From assembly GCA_030141605.1 (NCBI GenBank), contig JAQGDQ010000240.1:146001-210000 (forward strand): a stretch of 64,000 nt of DNA. Direction: 5' to 3'. The notes under the pieces are model-generated. The model made no database searches and had not been told where the DNA came from. It worked only from the letters and a program-made list of their open reading frames with translations. Position numbers and translations under genes: made by a program. The stretch is from Tubiluchus corallicola. Its lineage: Eukaryota; Priapulida; Priapulimorpha; Priapulimorphida; Tubiluchidae. Positions 1-13,056 of this stretch are shown one piece after another; position 1 is the stretch's first letter, and every line of letters starts with the position of its first letter.

Positions 1-3000
1 AATTCATATTCATGCCTCCCACCAAAACTTATTGAAACCTGTCAAGACTAATAATATATCCTTTTCGTCAAGAAACGCAATAACAAGAAACGTAGAATTA
101 AATTTAGAGAAAATTTTACAAAATATTACTGTGCCTGTGACTTGGGAAACTGGGCCACATTTGTGGCATACGATTTCTCTGCCATGCTCATGAGCAAAGG
201 AAAAGTCCGAGCGCCCTCTGGAAGGCTAATTTTAAACTAAATGGATGATAGCAATTTTTTCATTTGAGCTCACGCTGCAGGCGATAAGACGATTGAAAAT
301 GTTGATATCTGCTAGAATCGTTGGTAAACTATAAAGGCTGCTGACGACTTTAACTTTGATAAATCTGATTCTCAGCTTGAAACAGTCTCTCCGAGCCAAT
401 TTAGACGTCTATAATAGCTACCCTGCTCGGCTTGCATTCTGGTTCTGAGATTACAGAACACAAGAAGAAGTTGTTAAAAATTGAGAAATGACTTAAAGGT
501 AATGTGTGAAAGGATAATATTGTCAAACAGTAGTGGGGAAGGAGCGTAGTTGCATTGTAATTACAGTGTAACACGCTGGCCATTCTCAAATTTCCAGCAA
601 AATTTCAGCAACTTTTTTCTATTTACGATACGGACAGAGACCCATTCATCTTTGGTTTAAACAAAATCAAAAGCCCAACTAGACCTATTGCTTTTTGCAA
701 AAATAGAGAAAATTGTCTACCTAGACATAGATCCATTTGGTTTGCGGCGATTTAAACCACGTTTTTTCAACTGCAGTTTGACAGTTAAAGTTGGTGACGT
801 GTCGAGAAATTTTCAAGACAAAGTTTTCTTAATCTATCCTTCGTAACTTGAAAATATAGAGAAAGTTACAACAGAACTCTGATTAAAGAACTTCAATTTT
901 CTTTTTTGCAATTTTCTTGCATTTTGCATTTTACTGCAAATACCATAATTGCTGTTTCATATTGAAAGGTTCAACCGACGTTACGTACTCTCAAAGTAAG
1001 GCTTCATGTCACATTTACAATTTAGCTTTTTCATCGCCGTCATAATCATCATAATCATCATCATCATAATCATCATCATCATCGTCATCATCACCAACAC
1101 CATAATTATCATTATCACTTTATGCTACCAAAATTACCCTAAAAGTAACTCACATACCAGACTTACAACAAAAATAACCTAAACTTTTCAATAAAGGTTT
1201 CAGTGAAATAAGTGTTTTTTCGTCTTGAACATGCAAAAGTGATGACGCGCGGACTTTTATGTAAATTAACTTTCTATTTTGCCCACGCTTTCAAATATAT
1301 GCATGCAGAGATGCATTATTACAACCGTTGTTATATACACGCAAGCAGTTACAAAAATAAAAGGCTATCATTACCAGACGAAAATTTATCATTTCAGCTG
1401 GTTTTTCCGTGTTTGAAGTATGTATTAGTTTGGCTCCACTGAAAGAAAAAGATAAAAAAGACAGGAAGAAAAAAAGGAAGAAAAAAATAAACTGAGAGAA
1501 CAAAAACAATGTGACATTTCATGCTTTTATTAAAGTATACAAAACAAGAGAATAACTTTGGTTAAATCATATAAAATATATCTTTGGCCTTTGATAAACT
1601 GACAATTGCTACAATGCCTAACAAGTGTAAACGTCTTTTATTTGAACACACATATTCCACACATGTAGTGTTGGTAAAAAAATCCCCTAACGCTTGCAGA
1701 AAACTTTTTTATAACTGCCAGATCGTGTTTATAATTGACTCCACGTCTTCAATGCTTCTAAATACACTCTGTAGATAGTTTCGATAATCCCAGGTTTTCA
1801 ATGTTTGTGACAAGTGTTTTTGTTGACATCAGATTTTCCACATTTGCAAACAAGTACCTATTTTGCGTTTACAAAAAGGATTCGCCAAGACAGATAGCTG
1901 TATAGCTATGACGTCTACTTGGCCACAAAGTTCAGCAGACGGCCACAGAGTTCAGCAAGGATGGTTCTTGTTAGTAAATGGATAGGTGAATGCTGGGAAA
2001 GCTGCTTCTAGGTGGTCACCACTGGCTTTTACTACCTCGTTCATGAGAGTGTATAGTCATCCGAACTGAATTTCGCCAAGAACACCTGAATTTCAGCATC
2101 TGATTAAAAAGTTTAACTTTAGTAATAGGAGCTCGCTGACAACTAAATTCCACATCTTTACCGTTTGCAACAAACTTTTTGATTACTTGTAAAAGTTGTC
2201 AGAACTCCCTGTAGAGTTGGCATCTTTGATGTTTGTAACAAACTGTTTGTAGACTTGAACTTCACTGGTGTTTGTAACTGACTCTGCTTTGACTGCGTCT
2301 TTTAAGCTTGTAGCAAATTCTTCATAAACTTGGTATCTTGATCATTTTAAAGACTACAGTAAGTTTTTGTACCCTTTGAGGTTTGTAATGAACACTGTAA
2401 AGTCCACGTCTTCGCTCTAATTAGCAGACTACCTGTAGTAACAAACCATATTATATTTGACACTTGATATAACATTGAAACCACTTAAGCATTATTGACA
2501 AAGCCGTCCTTAACAATGGTGCTGGTAATAAATCTCCTATCCAAAGTACGTTGATTATAAACCGTTCCATGACGGATGCTTTAGCAAACCCATTTTTGAA
2601 TAGATTGAAAGATGCCCTTGGATCACCTTCTTCAAATGGCTTACTGATTAGTTTCACACTAAAACCACTGTCAGCTAAAGCCGCATGTGAAACCCGCCCG
2701 CGCTACGAAACGTTTACCATTATTTTATTATTCAGTAAACCTTAATATAAGAGAGAAAATCTCTAAAAATGTCTGTTAATTTTCCAGAAAAGCAGACAAG
2801 AAGAAACAAATGCCTGTCATTTATTTATTTGATACTTGGGTTTAATTAGTGCTAAATGATAAGCTAACTGAAACTGTCCAATAGAACAGCGTTAAGTCTA
2901 AACTAAAATACTATAAAAGGAACTACTAAAACACCAACCTTTTAACAATGAAATCTGCACCTGTTCTAATATTATTTACACTTACTACCAGTCCTTAACT

Positions 3001-4127
3001 TTATGCAGGTATTTACATCGTACATAACCTATGATGCTTCCAAAAGATGATGTTTGCAAAGAATACACAATTACGCATCCAATGACTTGACACGAACATC
3101 AGACTATCGACAAGATGGTGTCAACAATAAGCTAAATCAGCTTATTTTCTACGGAGTTCGTGCACATGACTCTCAGCTCCGGCAAACTGCGTACTAATCC
3201 CTTTCAAGAGGTGTTTACAAAGCAAAAAATCATTGAATTCGAATCAGAGCAAAATTCGCTTGCCTTCGTTAATAGAGCAAAATGTTTGAAAACTCAAGAA
3301 GAAACAGAACAATCAGAGTCAATCATTCATTCACTCACTCACTCAATCTATCAATCAATCAGTCAGTTCGTCGATCAATCAATCAATCAAACAGAGATCA
3401 ATTAATAACATATTCTATTTGTGATAGGGTTACATACCTGTGTAAACTTTCAAGTACAACTATTAACAATTAGTTTATATTAGTATTAAGCCTGCAGGTA
3501 GCCTGCAACTAACTGACACAAACTTGTTTAAAAATGGCAGTTCGTTGTTTAAAACTTTAGGAAACAGTTGCTTCAGGAAAAGTTCAAGAACAGTAGAATT
3601 AGATTAAACAGCACAAAAACGGAATGTTTTGGATTTAATTCAATCGATAATAAACTCGTTACGCTCATAATTAATACCCTAAAAGCAAAGTTACGTTGAT
3701 AGAGTGCTTTCGTCGAATATGACAAAGAAAACAAAAGCGTCGAAAGCCCTCTCTAAATGGACGCTTTATGATGACATCTCGACAAAGATTTCCGTTTCAA
3801 CACTTTTTAACATTTTTGCTGCATTGTAAAACAGAGCTAGTTCTACTATATGTCGGGAAAAACTCTGCAGTAATCAACCCGAAAATGCATGAGTGTAAAC
3901 TCTGTTGTTCCTTTGCAAGCGTGAAAAGCGTTCAAGGGCATTCAAACCTCGTGAAAGAGATTCAGTACCGCAATTTATCGGAGTTGAGAATCATGCGCAC
4001 GAACTCCTTGGAAAATTTTAATTAAAACTAATTTAGATGATTGTTAACACCATCTTGTTGATAGAACATTTTAGGCACAGCTCTGATAGAAAAACTGAAG
4101 TAAACTATTACTACTCTCAACGTCGCA
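1..4127. other. Gene-poor AT-rich DNA
   Basis: Apart from an ATC microsatellite (1031-1095), the decayed array at 1600-2450 and a degenerate CAATCAATCA-type stretch (3310-3400), no gene, RNA or transposon end was recognised. Short ORFs here lack coding character. Confidence 0.5.
1600..2450. repeat. Decayed tandem array, ~37-40 bp spacing
   Basis: The word TTTGTAACAAACT and close variants recur near 1801, 1842, 2163, 2231, 2270, 2308 and 2381, at spacings of about 38-41 or about double that. The minus strand reads as broken pieces of similar peptides (QFVTNIKDA, KKFVANGKD), but stops interrupt all frames. It is an old, diverged tandem array, or less likely a decayed repetitive coding region. 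Confidence 0.4.
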
Positions 4128-4140
4128 CCCCCCCCCCCCC

Positions 4141-4573
4141 CAGTGTCGTATTTACCAATAGGTTAACTAGGCTATAGCCTAGGGCGCTAAAGTTTGAGGG
4201 GCACCACATTTTAGGTGCCCAGGTTAAAAAAACCTTATTCTCCTCGGAAAATGTGTATCCGTTCAAATTCATGTAATACTAGCATTGTATAACACATCAC
4301 AGGCAGTTGCTGAGACCAATTGCTACATCAGTGCCATATAACGAACATATACAAAGTATTACACAACAAGCAATTGCTTAGCATGCTTACGTATAAGTGG
4401 AGTTTATATACACGTAATTAACAATGACCATGCAGAAACTAGGTTAATTGTATTACTAATGCACCACACGTAATTGTTTAACCCGTTCGTTCATAAGCAA
4501 CCATAAATTCACAACACAGATGGATGGGATGGATCTATCAGCCTAGGGCGTCGTGAAGTCTTGATACCCCCTG
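4141..4573. mobile_element. Possible hAT-like MITE inserted in a poly-C tract
   Basis: The 433-bp segment starts CAGTG and ends CCCTG (so CAG...CTG ends), with a run of C on each side (4128-4140 and 4574-4585) that would contain an 8-bp target duplication of C residues. Near both ends is the word AGCCTAGGGCG (4175-4185 and 4541-4551), in direct orientation. The termini match only weakly beyond CAG, so this is an inference from layout. Confidence 0.4.
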
Positions 4574-5088
4574 CCCCCCCCCCCCGCCTTTACTTTAGAA
4601 CTATGCGAAATTCACTGCATAGAAGATCTCTCGTTAACATTGGTGTAATAATATGGATAACGTTTGCAAATTACGAAATAGCGCTTGTCAGACAGGTGGG
4701 CGACGCTGTTAACTGATAAATACTTATTGCCGTTGCAGCTATAATATATTGCTTCAAAATCACGAGTAAATATCCATGTGGTAATGCGAAATTGCAGTGA
4801 GAAGCTGCATTATGACAACCTCTACTACTCACTACAAAAAAAACTGGAGATCAATTTACCTTCAATTAATGACAAAAACTTACCTGCAGGCCGTTTACGT
4901 ATAGAACCAACTAGACAAAAATAACGTGATCAATGGAAAGACGTTTCTACAGCATCTACACCGCTATATATATATATATATATATAACCAACTTAATAGA
5001 TTATGGGTCTATATATATAAGTAGCAGCGGGAGTCATGCGGGCTTGCAAACTTAGTTGTGCATAATAACGCTTTATGTCATTATCTAG

Positions 5089-5183
5089 TTGTCATTGTCA
5101 TTGTCATTGTCATTGTCATTGTCATTGTCATTGTCATTATCATTATCACTATCATTATCATTATCATTATCATAATCATAATC
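5089..5183. repeat. Hexanucleotide (TTGTCA)n array decaying into (TTATCA)n
   Basis: About eight TTGTCA units are followed by TTATCA variants and then ATAATC. A 20-bp TA array lies nearby at about 4966-4986. Confidence 0.9.
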
Positions 5184-5893
5184 CTCTTTTAAAAGCAAAC
5201 TGTCGGACATATGGCTGAACTACCGCGGCTGTGCCACCTAGTAATTTTTAAAGTGCAGGCAGTTATGATCGGTCAACAGACAGAGATGCTTAACACAGGA
5301 CCGAATAGATATAATATGGTATGATATGATATAACTCTAACGTCATCAAGTATTATTATGTCATGAGAATGAAAGTTTATCTGCAAATATGCAAATCTTT
5401 AACGGACCTACAAAGCAACGCGACTTTCTCAGAACAAAAACATAATTATTAAAGTATAAATCTCCATTTTTGATTATGTATGGCCATCTTATCTTCAAAA
5501 TTTTCCTTAGAGGACTACTATGAAATGGGTCAGTCTACTTTTCTTGAGTAATCGTTAAATAACATGTTTATTTAACTCCGATTACTTAAATAGTCGAAGT
5601 CTTATGTTAAGACTTAATTTCTTGCTTCTTGCTTAATACATTTTATGTATGTCTACTTGTTTGAAAAACGTATGCATGCCTCATAATGTAATTTTTGTAT
5701 GTATAAATACATTGCTATAAACCGATCCTTGAATAAACCGATCAGAATATGGTGAACTTGAGAGCTAACATTTGTAGCATTAAATTGTTTTGTTGTTTAT
5801 GAAATAAAACCGATGTTGATCTTTTAGACATAGTTTCTAGACGACACAGTCGCGTTCAAACGAATTTTAGCATTTTCCTTGAACAGGAAGACG

Positions 5894-6479
5894 ATGTTGC
5901 TATTTGCAGTGTGTCTCTTTGCTCTAATCATTGCCTACCTGTCAGACGATTATTGCAATAACTTTTGGATAGATATTGACGAGTCTATTATTGCCATACA
6001 GATTACGACAGCGTAGCTACAAAACTTGAACTTGTAAACGCAGATACCAACTTGGGAAGTCTAGATGATGGGTTCTATAATGTTACAATAAATAGTTACC
6101 AAGGAAATGAGTTGCCTAACAATTTTTTCAAGGAAAAGTAAATCTAAGGAGCTACTTAAAAATAAGATATAGCGAGTTGGCTAGCTTGGGACAAAATTCA
6201 ATAACTGTTCGTGTGAATGAGCTGACTTTTGAAAATACGAAGCTTTCTTGCATACATCCAGAAGCTTTCAAGAATGCAAAGTTCAGCTGGATTTACATCT
6301 TTGATAATAAACAACTGACTGGAACCTTGGTGTTTGCTTTCTCTGATAATCCACACTTTCACACTATGTACCTCTTACGTAGCAGAATTAAAGGACTCAT
6401 GCCCCCTAAAACTGACAATAGTGTGGCACCTGAAAACGTGACGCTTTGGTTTGGCTGTACGTTCTCAAAAATAATTTAA
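5894..6479 (+). pseudogene. Leucine-rich-repeat secreted protein, frameshifted (pseudogene candidate)
   Basis: An ATG at 5894 opens a signal peptide-like stretch (MLLFAVCLFALIIAYLSD) followed by CNNFWIDIDE. The frame then shifts near 5995-6010 and again near 6125-6135 into a final open frame ending at 6479. Read across the frames, LRR-type segments recur at about 24-residue spacing: LELVNADTNLGSLDDGF, LTFENTKLSCIHPEAF and IFDNKQLTGTLVFAF. Family and partner are not recognised. Two frameshifts favour a pseudogene; sequencing error or unrecognised small introns are the alternatives. Nothing else coding-like lies beside it. Confidence 0.45.
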
Positions 6480-8576
6480 TGCAGATCAGTATTACTATTA
6501 TCTTGCCAGGGGTATTTCAGATTTAACATTCAGAGTTTCATGCACCTCCTGTCATTATGCAACCAGAATGAAAATTAGACAACAAAAAATAGACATTGTG
6601 ATGAACGACAGAGTACCGTGTAAAGAAGTATTTTCATGAACCTGATAACTCTTTATAAGTTATATGTGACATTATTATACAAATATACCATTAGAATTTG
6701 CAATAAACGATCACTTATTATCTTACTGTACAGATCAGTTACCAATATGAATGAAGCTTGTGCTAAAATTGGTACATACTGTATGTCTCACTACATTCGA
6801 CTACTAGTTTACTTCGAGGGGTAAATTTGAATTGTATTTATTGCATGGCTGAATTTGTTTTGCCTTGCATTCAGTGGGTGAGTACTATGTAAGCATGGCG
6901 AACAATGCTGGAATAATCAAAGGTGCAATAAACCGTTCTATATTTCAAAACTAAAAAACACAACCCAGGCGCTTGTGTGGTGACCCTGAAGATCTCTTAT
7001 TTTTAATGATTAAGTGAGGTCTCTTGTAGACTGACATATACGATTGTTAGCTTTTTGTAGACTTATAGTCTACCGATTGAATATAGTTTTGAATTCTGAA
7101 AGTTTTTGAATTTTTAGTGGAACAAATGAGACTGCGACGTAACCTGGATTGTTTTGCCTTCATGGTCGGACAACAGTATTACCAAAGCTGACTGTTGACT
7201 GAAGAAGCAGAACAACCACAAACTGCAAGCCTTATAAGTTATAATGAGCAAAATACTGCCTAATAAGCACATATTAGCGTAGGCCTGCCTGCACAGGCTA
7301 AAGAATAAACGGATTCCACAAAGCTTGGCAGTCACAATGTTATATGAAAATTACACTTTTTTCAAAATGTCTGCAAGTAACCGTTGACTTACCCAAAGTT
7401 AAGTTACAAAACTGAAAGCTAATAGTGTGAACAGCCGTGGTTTAACCATTGAGCAAAATAGGCACGTGCTTAGGGCCTCAGGGGAAACTCGTGCTTAGGC
7501 TCCGCATAGTTTTTTCAAATTGAGTAATCACATAAAAGCAAAAAAAACGGAATATGTGTGGTGGTTTCTATATTTGTTTACAATATGAGATGAACACGGA
7601 TGTATGGATGGACACATATCAATACATATAGACATAGATAGATAGGCCCATCCGTATCGTCTTATATCCATCTACCTATCTATCTATCTCTGTGTGCGTG
7701 TGTGTGTGTGTTTGCATGTATGTATGTAGATAGACCAATTAACCTACAAAGTGGTTTCAAAAACATGTAAATAATCATACATAAAGTAATATTTTACAAT
7801 ACTTATAGTGAGTTGACGATGTTCACTATCTAGTACCGGCCTTAATTTTTTAATAGAGAATTGTAAAAGTATCAAATTTAGGACTAAATTTAAAGTAACA
7901 ACTTTTAATTACAAGTTCATATCCTAAGCACTAGATCACACGGTTCCTCGTGATTTTCTAATTCTGTCCTGAGCGCTCACACCATCTAAAAGTTACCAAA
8001 TGTTACATTACTACCCCTGGAATAGTCTAATTATGACACACTGGTGAAGTAGTAACCCAAATCATCATCATCATCATCATCATACGCCCGTCACGTCTAT
8101 TGTAGACATTGGGCAGGCAGAATTCTAAAATAAAAGAAATCTGCCTTCAGACAGGTAAACGCAGCAGTAATCCAGCAAAAAAACTAGACACTGCTGCGCC
8201 AGTGGCTTGTCAGCACCACTTCCGTTCTAGTAGTAACCCAAAGTCCCGAGTTTATATCTAAGCAAAAGTTCCGATCTTTATTTATTTTCCTGTTTAGCTT
8301 AAGTCAAGTTCTATCACTTTTATTACCGCATCCTCAGCATGAGTAAATACAGCAATTGCTTTTTATTCATTGTTATTAATGACTGCATTTTGCTAGGGGC
8401 AATTAACATTTAGTTTCATTGATTCTGAAGCACAAATTCAAATCGTGGAGCCACAAGCTATACAAGTTTGTTCACATCAATGTAATAGGCCTATTCCTTC
8501 TTTTCGTTTTCACAAATTCTATTTTTTGTTTAAATTAACGTTCGAATTTTGCAGTTATTCATTTTGCTGAACTATT

Positions 8577-8579
<3 letters not shown>

Positions 8580-8651
<72 letters not shown>
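8580..8651. repeat. (TTA)n microsatellite, ~24 units
   Basis: A pure TTA array of 72 bp with no interruptions. Confidence 0.95.
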
Positions 8652-8652
<1 letters not shown>

Positions 8653-9168
8653 CTGAGTGATATTACTATGGCAACTAACTGAAGCGTTCGTCGTCGTGGA
8701 ACTGCCACCGCAGCTTTATTTATTAGTTGGTTCATTAGGTTTATTTACACATTAGCGTGCTTTGTAAATCTGCGTAATACACCTTGGGCAGCTGAGGAAG
8801 AGTTCAGAACATCCTCATCCTGAATACAAAACAAGGTAAAATCGATGGTGCTAACGCAGCTGAGCTCACAAAGAAGCGGAATGACGCTGTCTGTCTGCCT
8901 GCGCCGACAAACTTAATCTAGAGTGTTAAACGTATATTTGTCATCGTTATCACGTCAGATCCCATAAAAACAGATGCTTTCGCACAAAAATACCACACGC
9001 TGTCATTAGCTTAAATTTAATTTAGTTTCTATTTCCCCCACTACATTTCATTTCTTCTCGCATTGTACATCACTTCCAGCATGGCTTATTTTCTAAAAGT
9101 AGAAATGTTAAACTGACTCCCATTCGGTTTTATTCAATTCAGTTTATTGGTCTCTCAAAAAGATACAC

Positions 9169-9169
<1 letters not shown>

Positions 9170-9204
<35 letters not shown>

Positions 9205-9207
9205 GTA

Positions 9208-9280
<73 letters not shown>
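9170..9280. repeat. (TA)n microsatellite with ACATATG interruptions
   Basis: TA dinucleotides over 110 bp with periodic TACATATGTA interruptions, so several internal segments are palindromic. The ORF reading Ile-Tyr repeats here is spurious. Confidence 0.95.
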
Positions 9281-9281
<1 letters not shown>

Positions 9282-10461
9282 AAACATTTTTATATTGAAG
9301 CTCGTATAATATTACACAATATCCTGCAAATACGTAACATTTCGTTCACTAGTCCATTAACTTGCGTTTCTTTCTTTCCTGTATTAATTTGATAATTTAT
9401 CAATATATATTAAGCTCTAATTAAACAAGGCCAATGCAAGATTATTTTTGTATAAATACCTAGTTGGAAATCTTCAAAAGCCGATTCACTTACTAACGAT
9501 TAGAACGAGCGAATTGAATGGTCACTATATGTACGGAGCAACTGAAGGACTGTCAGGCAGTGGATGAGTGACCACTGGAATAAAAACTCGCTTCATTTAC
9601 CATACCAGTTTTAGGCCCATCTCGTTAGGGGAGGATGTGCTGACAGCCCCACTAACACCTCTGATGGGGCTAAGTCCACGCAAAGGCGATCTCCAGTCTT
9701 TGCGTTTTTTCTGCCATATCATATCGTATACTATGGTAAATAATAATCATATTACTAATTATGAATATCATTTACTTTCCTCATAGATATCCATTTTATA
9801 GTGAACCGGTAGCTGTAAGCTGTACACATGAATTTCGAACAAACTGTGGCTTCAAATCGCATTATTGGCGCGCAATTTCATAACTATAAATCATATCTGA
9901 CAAATATATAGCAGAAATTGTTGGTTTGAAGCATTCACATTCAGAAATAAATAAAGAACTAGAAAGGCGCTTCCTATAAACGTCGTTCATAATTTGGTAA
10001 CAAAATTGCAGCTTGTAAAACGTTTTATTTCCAAATTGTCATATCAATATCAGCAAAATTGTTTGCGCATCAAATCTGTCAAGCTGTGGCGTGTGGCAAT
10101 GCACCAACACTGTAGAGCATGCTATTTAAAAATCGAAGTTGCTTGTATTTTCTATTCTCAGGGAAAATCCAATAACACAACTTCTGGCAGTTTCGTTGCT
10201 AAAAACGGACGAGGAGATGCTTTACAAATAGCAAGTAAACACTGAAGAAAAAAACAGAAAACAAGTACACATCAAATAAACACTTAGACAATGAAGCAAA
10301 CAAGACTTAGCAAATACACAAACAAGCAACCGAAAAAACAAACGATAGAACCAATCAAACAAAAAATATTAAAAGCAAACAAAAACGAAATGAATCTTTA
10401 GTAAATGCATGCTTGAGCTGAAATAAAGTATTTGCTTAATAATAAGGTCGAGATTTATTTT

Positions 10462-10610
10462 TTACTTTTTGTAGGATAGGCCAAAGCTTGCATCAATTAC
10501 AATGATGTGCGCGTCATTAAGTCCTTGGATGAACACAAAAAATCCCATGACTAAAACTGAAGCCGCAACATTGTAGTTATAGTTGTCAGTAATCGCATAA
10601 GAATCTGCAA
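10462..10610 (-). CDS. Candidate terminal exon with a membrane segment
   Basis: On the minus strand, TTGTTGCAG is followed by an open frame with a hydrophobic stretch (ASVLVMGFFVFIQG) ending FGLSYKK and TAA, and then AATAAA within a few bases of the stop. The acceptor, stop and polyadenylation-like signal suggest a last coding exon, but the protein is not recognised and upstream exons were not found. Confidence 0.2.
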
Positions 10611-12957
10611 CAAATTTTGTGATGCCAGACGAATTGGTGTCACACATACTTGTATGAACACACCTTTTAATAAATGGACGGCAGTTTATTTGACAACCGA
10701 AACTCTAATCACTGGTTTTTAACTGTATTGAACTCTGCAAAGATTGATGCACCGCTGAAGTTAACTGTTTTACGACATCTCGACTGTGCGGCTTTACGAT
10801 GTCGTTTAGAACGGTAGCAATTTATTTTAATATGAAAGTGTCGTGAAGTAAATTTGCTGAACCCTCGTGTGCGATAAAATCATCCCGTCGTTACGGAATC
10901 AGCGGATTTTTCCACCGAGATTCCCCATGGATGCAAAATGGCCATAACTTTACCTTCTAGCAACCATTCCGGTCAACAAAACAGTTTAAAATGATAAAGA
11001 ACTGTTAGCAGTTCGCACGCATCCAGGATTAAAAACTAGAGAACGGACAAGATACAACCCACGCACCCTTTTCGAATTTAGAACTGCCCTTGAAAAGTCA
11101 AAACAATCGATGTGTTAGCAATTTAATAATCTTACGTTTGGCATGAAAAGTGAAACTATTTTGTTATACTTTTTCACATTTGTGGCTTCTCACAGTGAAT
11201 AAGGTGACGATAAACACGATAATAATGATGGTGATGACGATGACGATGGCCACGACGACGACGACGACGACAACGATGATGATGATAATGATGGGATGAT
11301 GACGATAACAATGGCGACATCGATGACAGTCACTGTCACTTTCGCAACACGCTAAAGTAATTTGTAAGTAGCATAGTTACACTATTTCTGAGTTTCATGA
11401 TTATGGCATCTAGGACAATATACCAGCAAATTGCCACCTCTCAGAATAACGAATAAAAGTGACTGATGAGGGCATCAGTAAAGACATAATTCTGCCTGAG
11501 CTGAGATCACGGGACAGGAAGTAAAAATCAGTCGGGCGTAATAACATGGCTTCCTGTAACACAAAGTGTAGCAGCCAGCTACTCTAGATCAGTTAGGTAA
11601 ACAATGCCTGATTATATCAAAGTCATTATTTATAATTTGACGTTCGTGTGACATCGTCGTCGTTCTAATCTCGTAATCAATGTGGCAGATATTACATAGA
11701 AGAGAACAAACCCTAATGCACTAGATTACTGGAATATACTAGTGCTCGTTTTGTACCGTTGTACAATTAATGTAAGCAACATCTGCCTAACTAAAGAGAC
11801 TTTAAAAGCGTTTGGACACATGGGAATAGCCAGACTTCTAAATCAGACTTAAAGACTGCAAGAAAGACATGTTTCCCTGAAGTCCTTTTGTGTTCTCTGT
11901 GTTAATGTCTTGTGGAAGCCAGGTAATGTGAATAACAGCCATAAAGATTAAGGAAGCTTATCAGCAAGCGATGTAAAGCACATACAACATCAGATTTTCA
12001 AAAGGTGACTGAAAAGGACAATTTTTATGTGTACAGGTCGCGCCAATTAAGGCCACTACTAACACAAGGTAAAGTTTACATTTAAAGCGTAAGACTATGA
12101 ATGCACTTCCGGAGAATATGAATACACTTCTGGAAACTCTTCCAACAAATTTGTTGGTGACGGAAGACACAGATCTGTACAGGCTTTTCTTCATGCAAAT
12201 GAGATTGTAGTAACCATAAGAAAACAATTATCTGCTAAAGAAATTTACAAAAGAATCCAAAGGAAAATGGATTTGTAACGGCTGAGTTTATGGGTAAGAT
12301 GACGAAAAGCAATAACGCAGCGTTTAGAAACTAATGAAGAATGATCATGAGAGAACATACCATAAACAGTAATAAGTAGAGCTATTGTTGACCACAAAAT
12401 AGATCAGCTAGACAGGAAATGCTGTTCTACAATTAGTCAAGTTGATTAAAAGTAACAAGCTGGGACACCAGATATTGCTGCAATAACCACGCAAGGTCAG
12501 ACAATAGATTTGTCAAGATAGGCTGACAAAAAATAACCCGGGAATCACATAGGCACAGTAAAGACACTACACCTTTTGACATTTTCTTAGCCACTTCTGT
12601 AAGACATTATTCTCGTCTAGGTTAGAAACACAAGTCACAGCCAGGAAAATAAACACAAGACTGATCAGAACAGAAGCGGTCACTGATGAAGAATGGAAAC
12701 AAAGAAACAACAGGGTTCTATTACAGAACCCTGAGGAACACCAAGATTGATTCCATACACAGAAAGAGACTGCCCTTCGTAAACAATTAGCGTTTTCCTA
12801 TTGTTAAGATATTACGTTGTATTAATCAGTGCGTACTGCCATTTGTGCCGTAAAATTAAAATATGTGAAGTAGGGCTTTGTTCCAGACGTAAGCTGAAGC
12901 CTTGAATACGTCTCAAAGTTAGTAAGTTTAGACACACTAGGTGCTCTAAAGCTACTA

Positions 12958-13054
<97 letters not shown>
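12958..13054. repeat. (ATT)n microsatellite, ~32 units
   Basis: A pure ATT array; on the minus strand it reads as poly-Asn (AAT). Another pure ATT/TTA array of about 24 units lies at 8580-8651. Confidence 0.95.

Positions 13055-13056
<2 letters not shown>

Larger units (their letters stand above)
6480..12957. other. Gene-poor DNA with microsatellites
   Basis: This stretch holds the TTA array, the TA array, small TATC/TG repeats at 7620-7730 and an ATC tract at 8058-8082. The ATC tract is followed by a GC-richer 160-bp block (8083-8235) that may be a SINE or LINE 3' end. The weak minus-strand candidate exon at 10462-10610 also lies here. From 10245 to 10400 a CAAACAAA-type four-base rhythm is visible. 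Nothing else is recognised. Confidence 0.45.
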
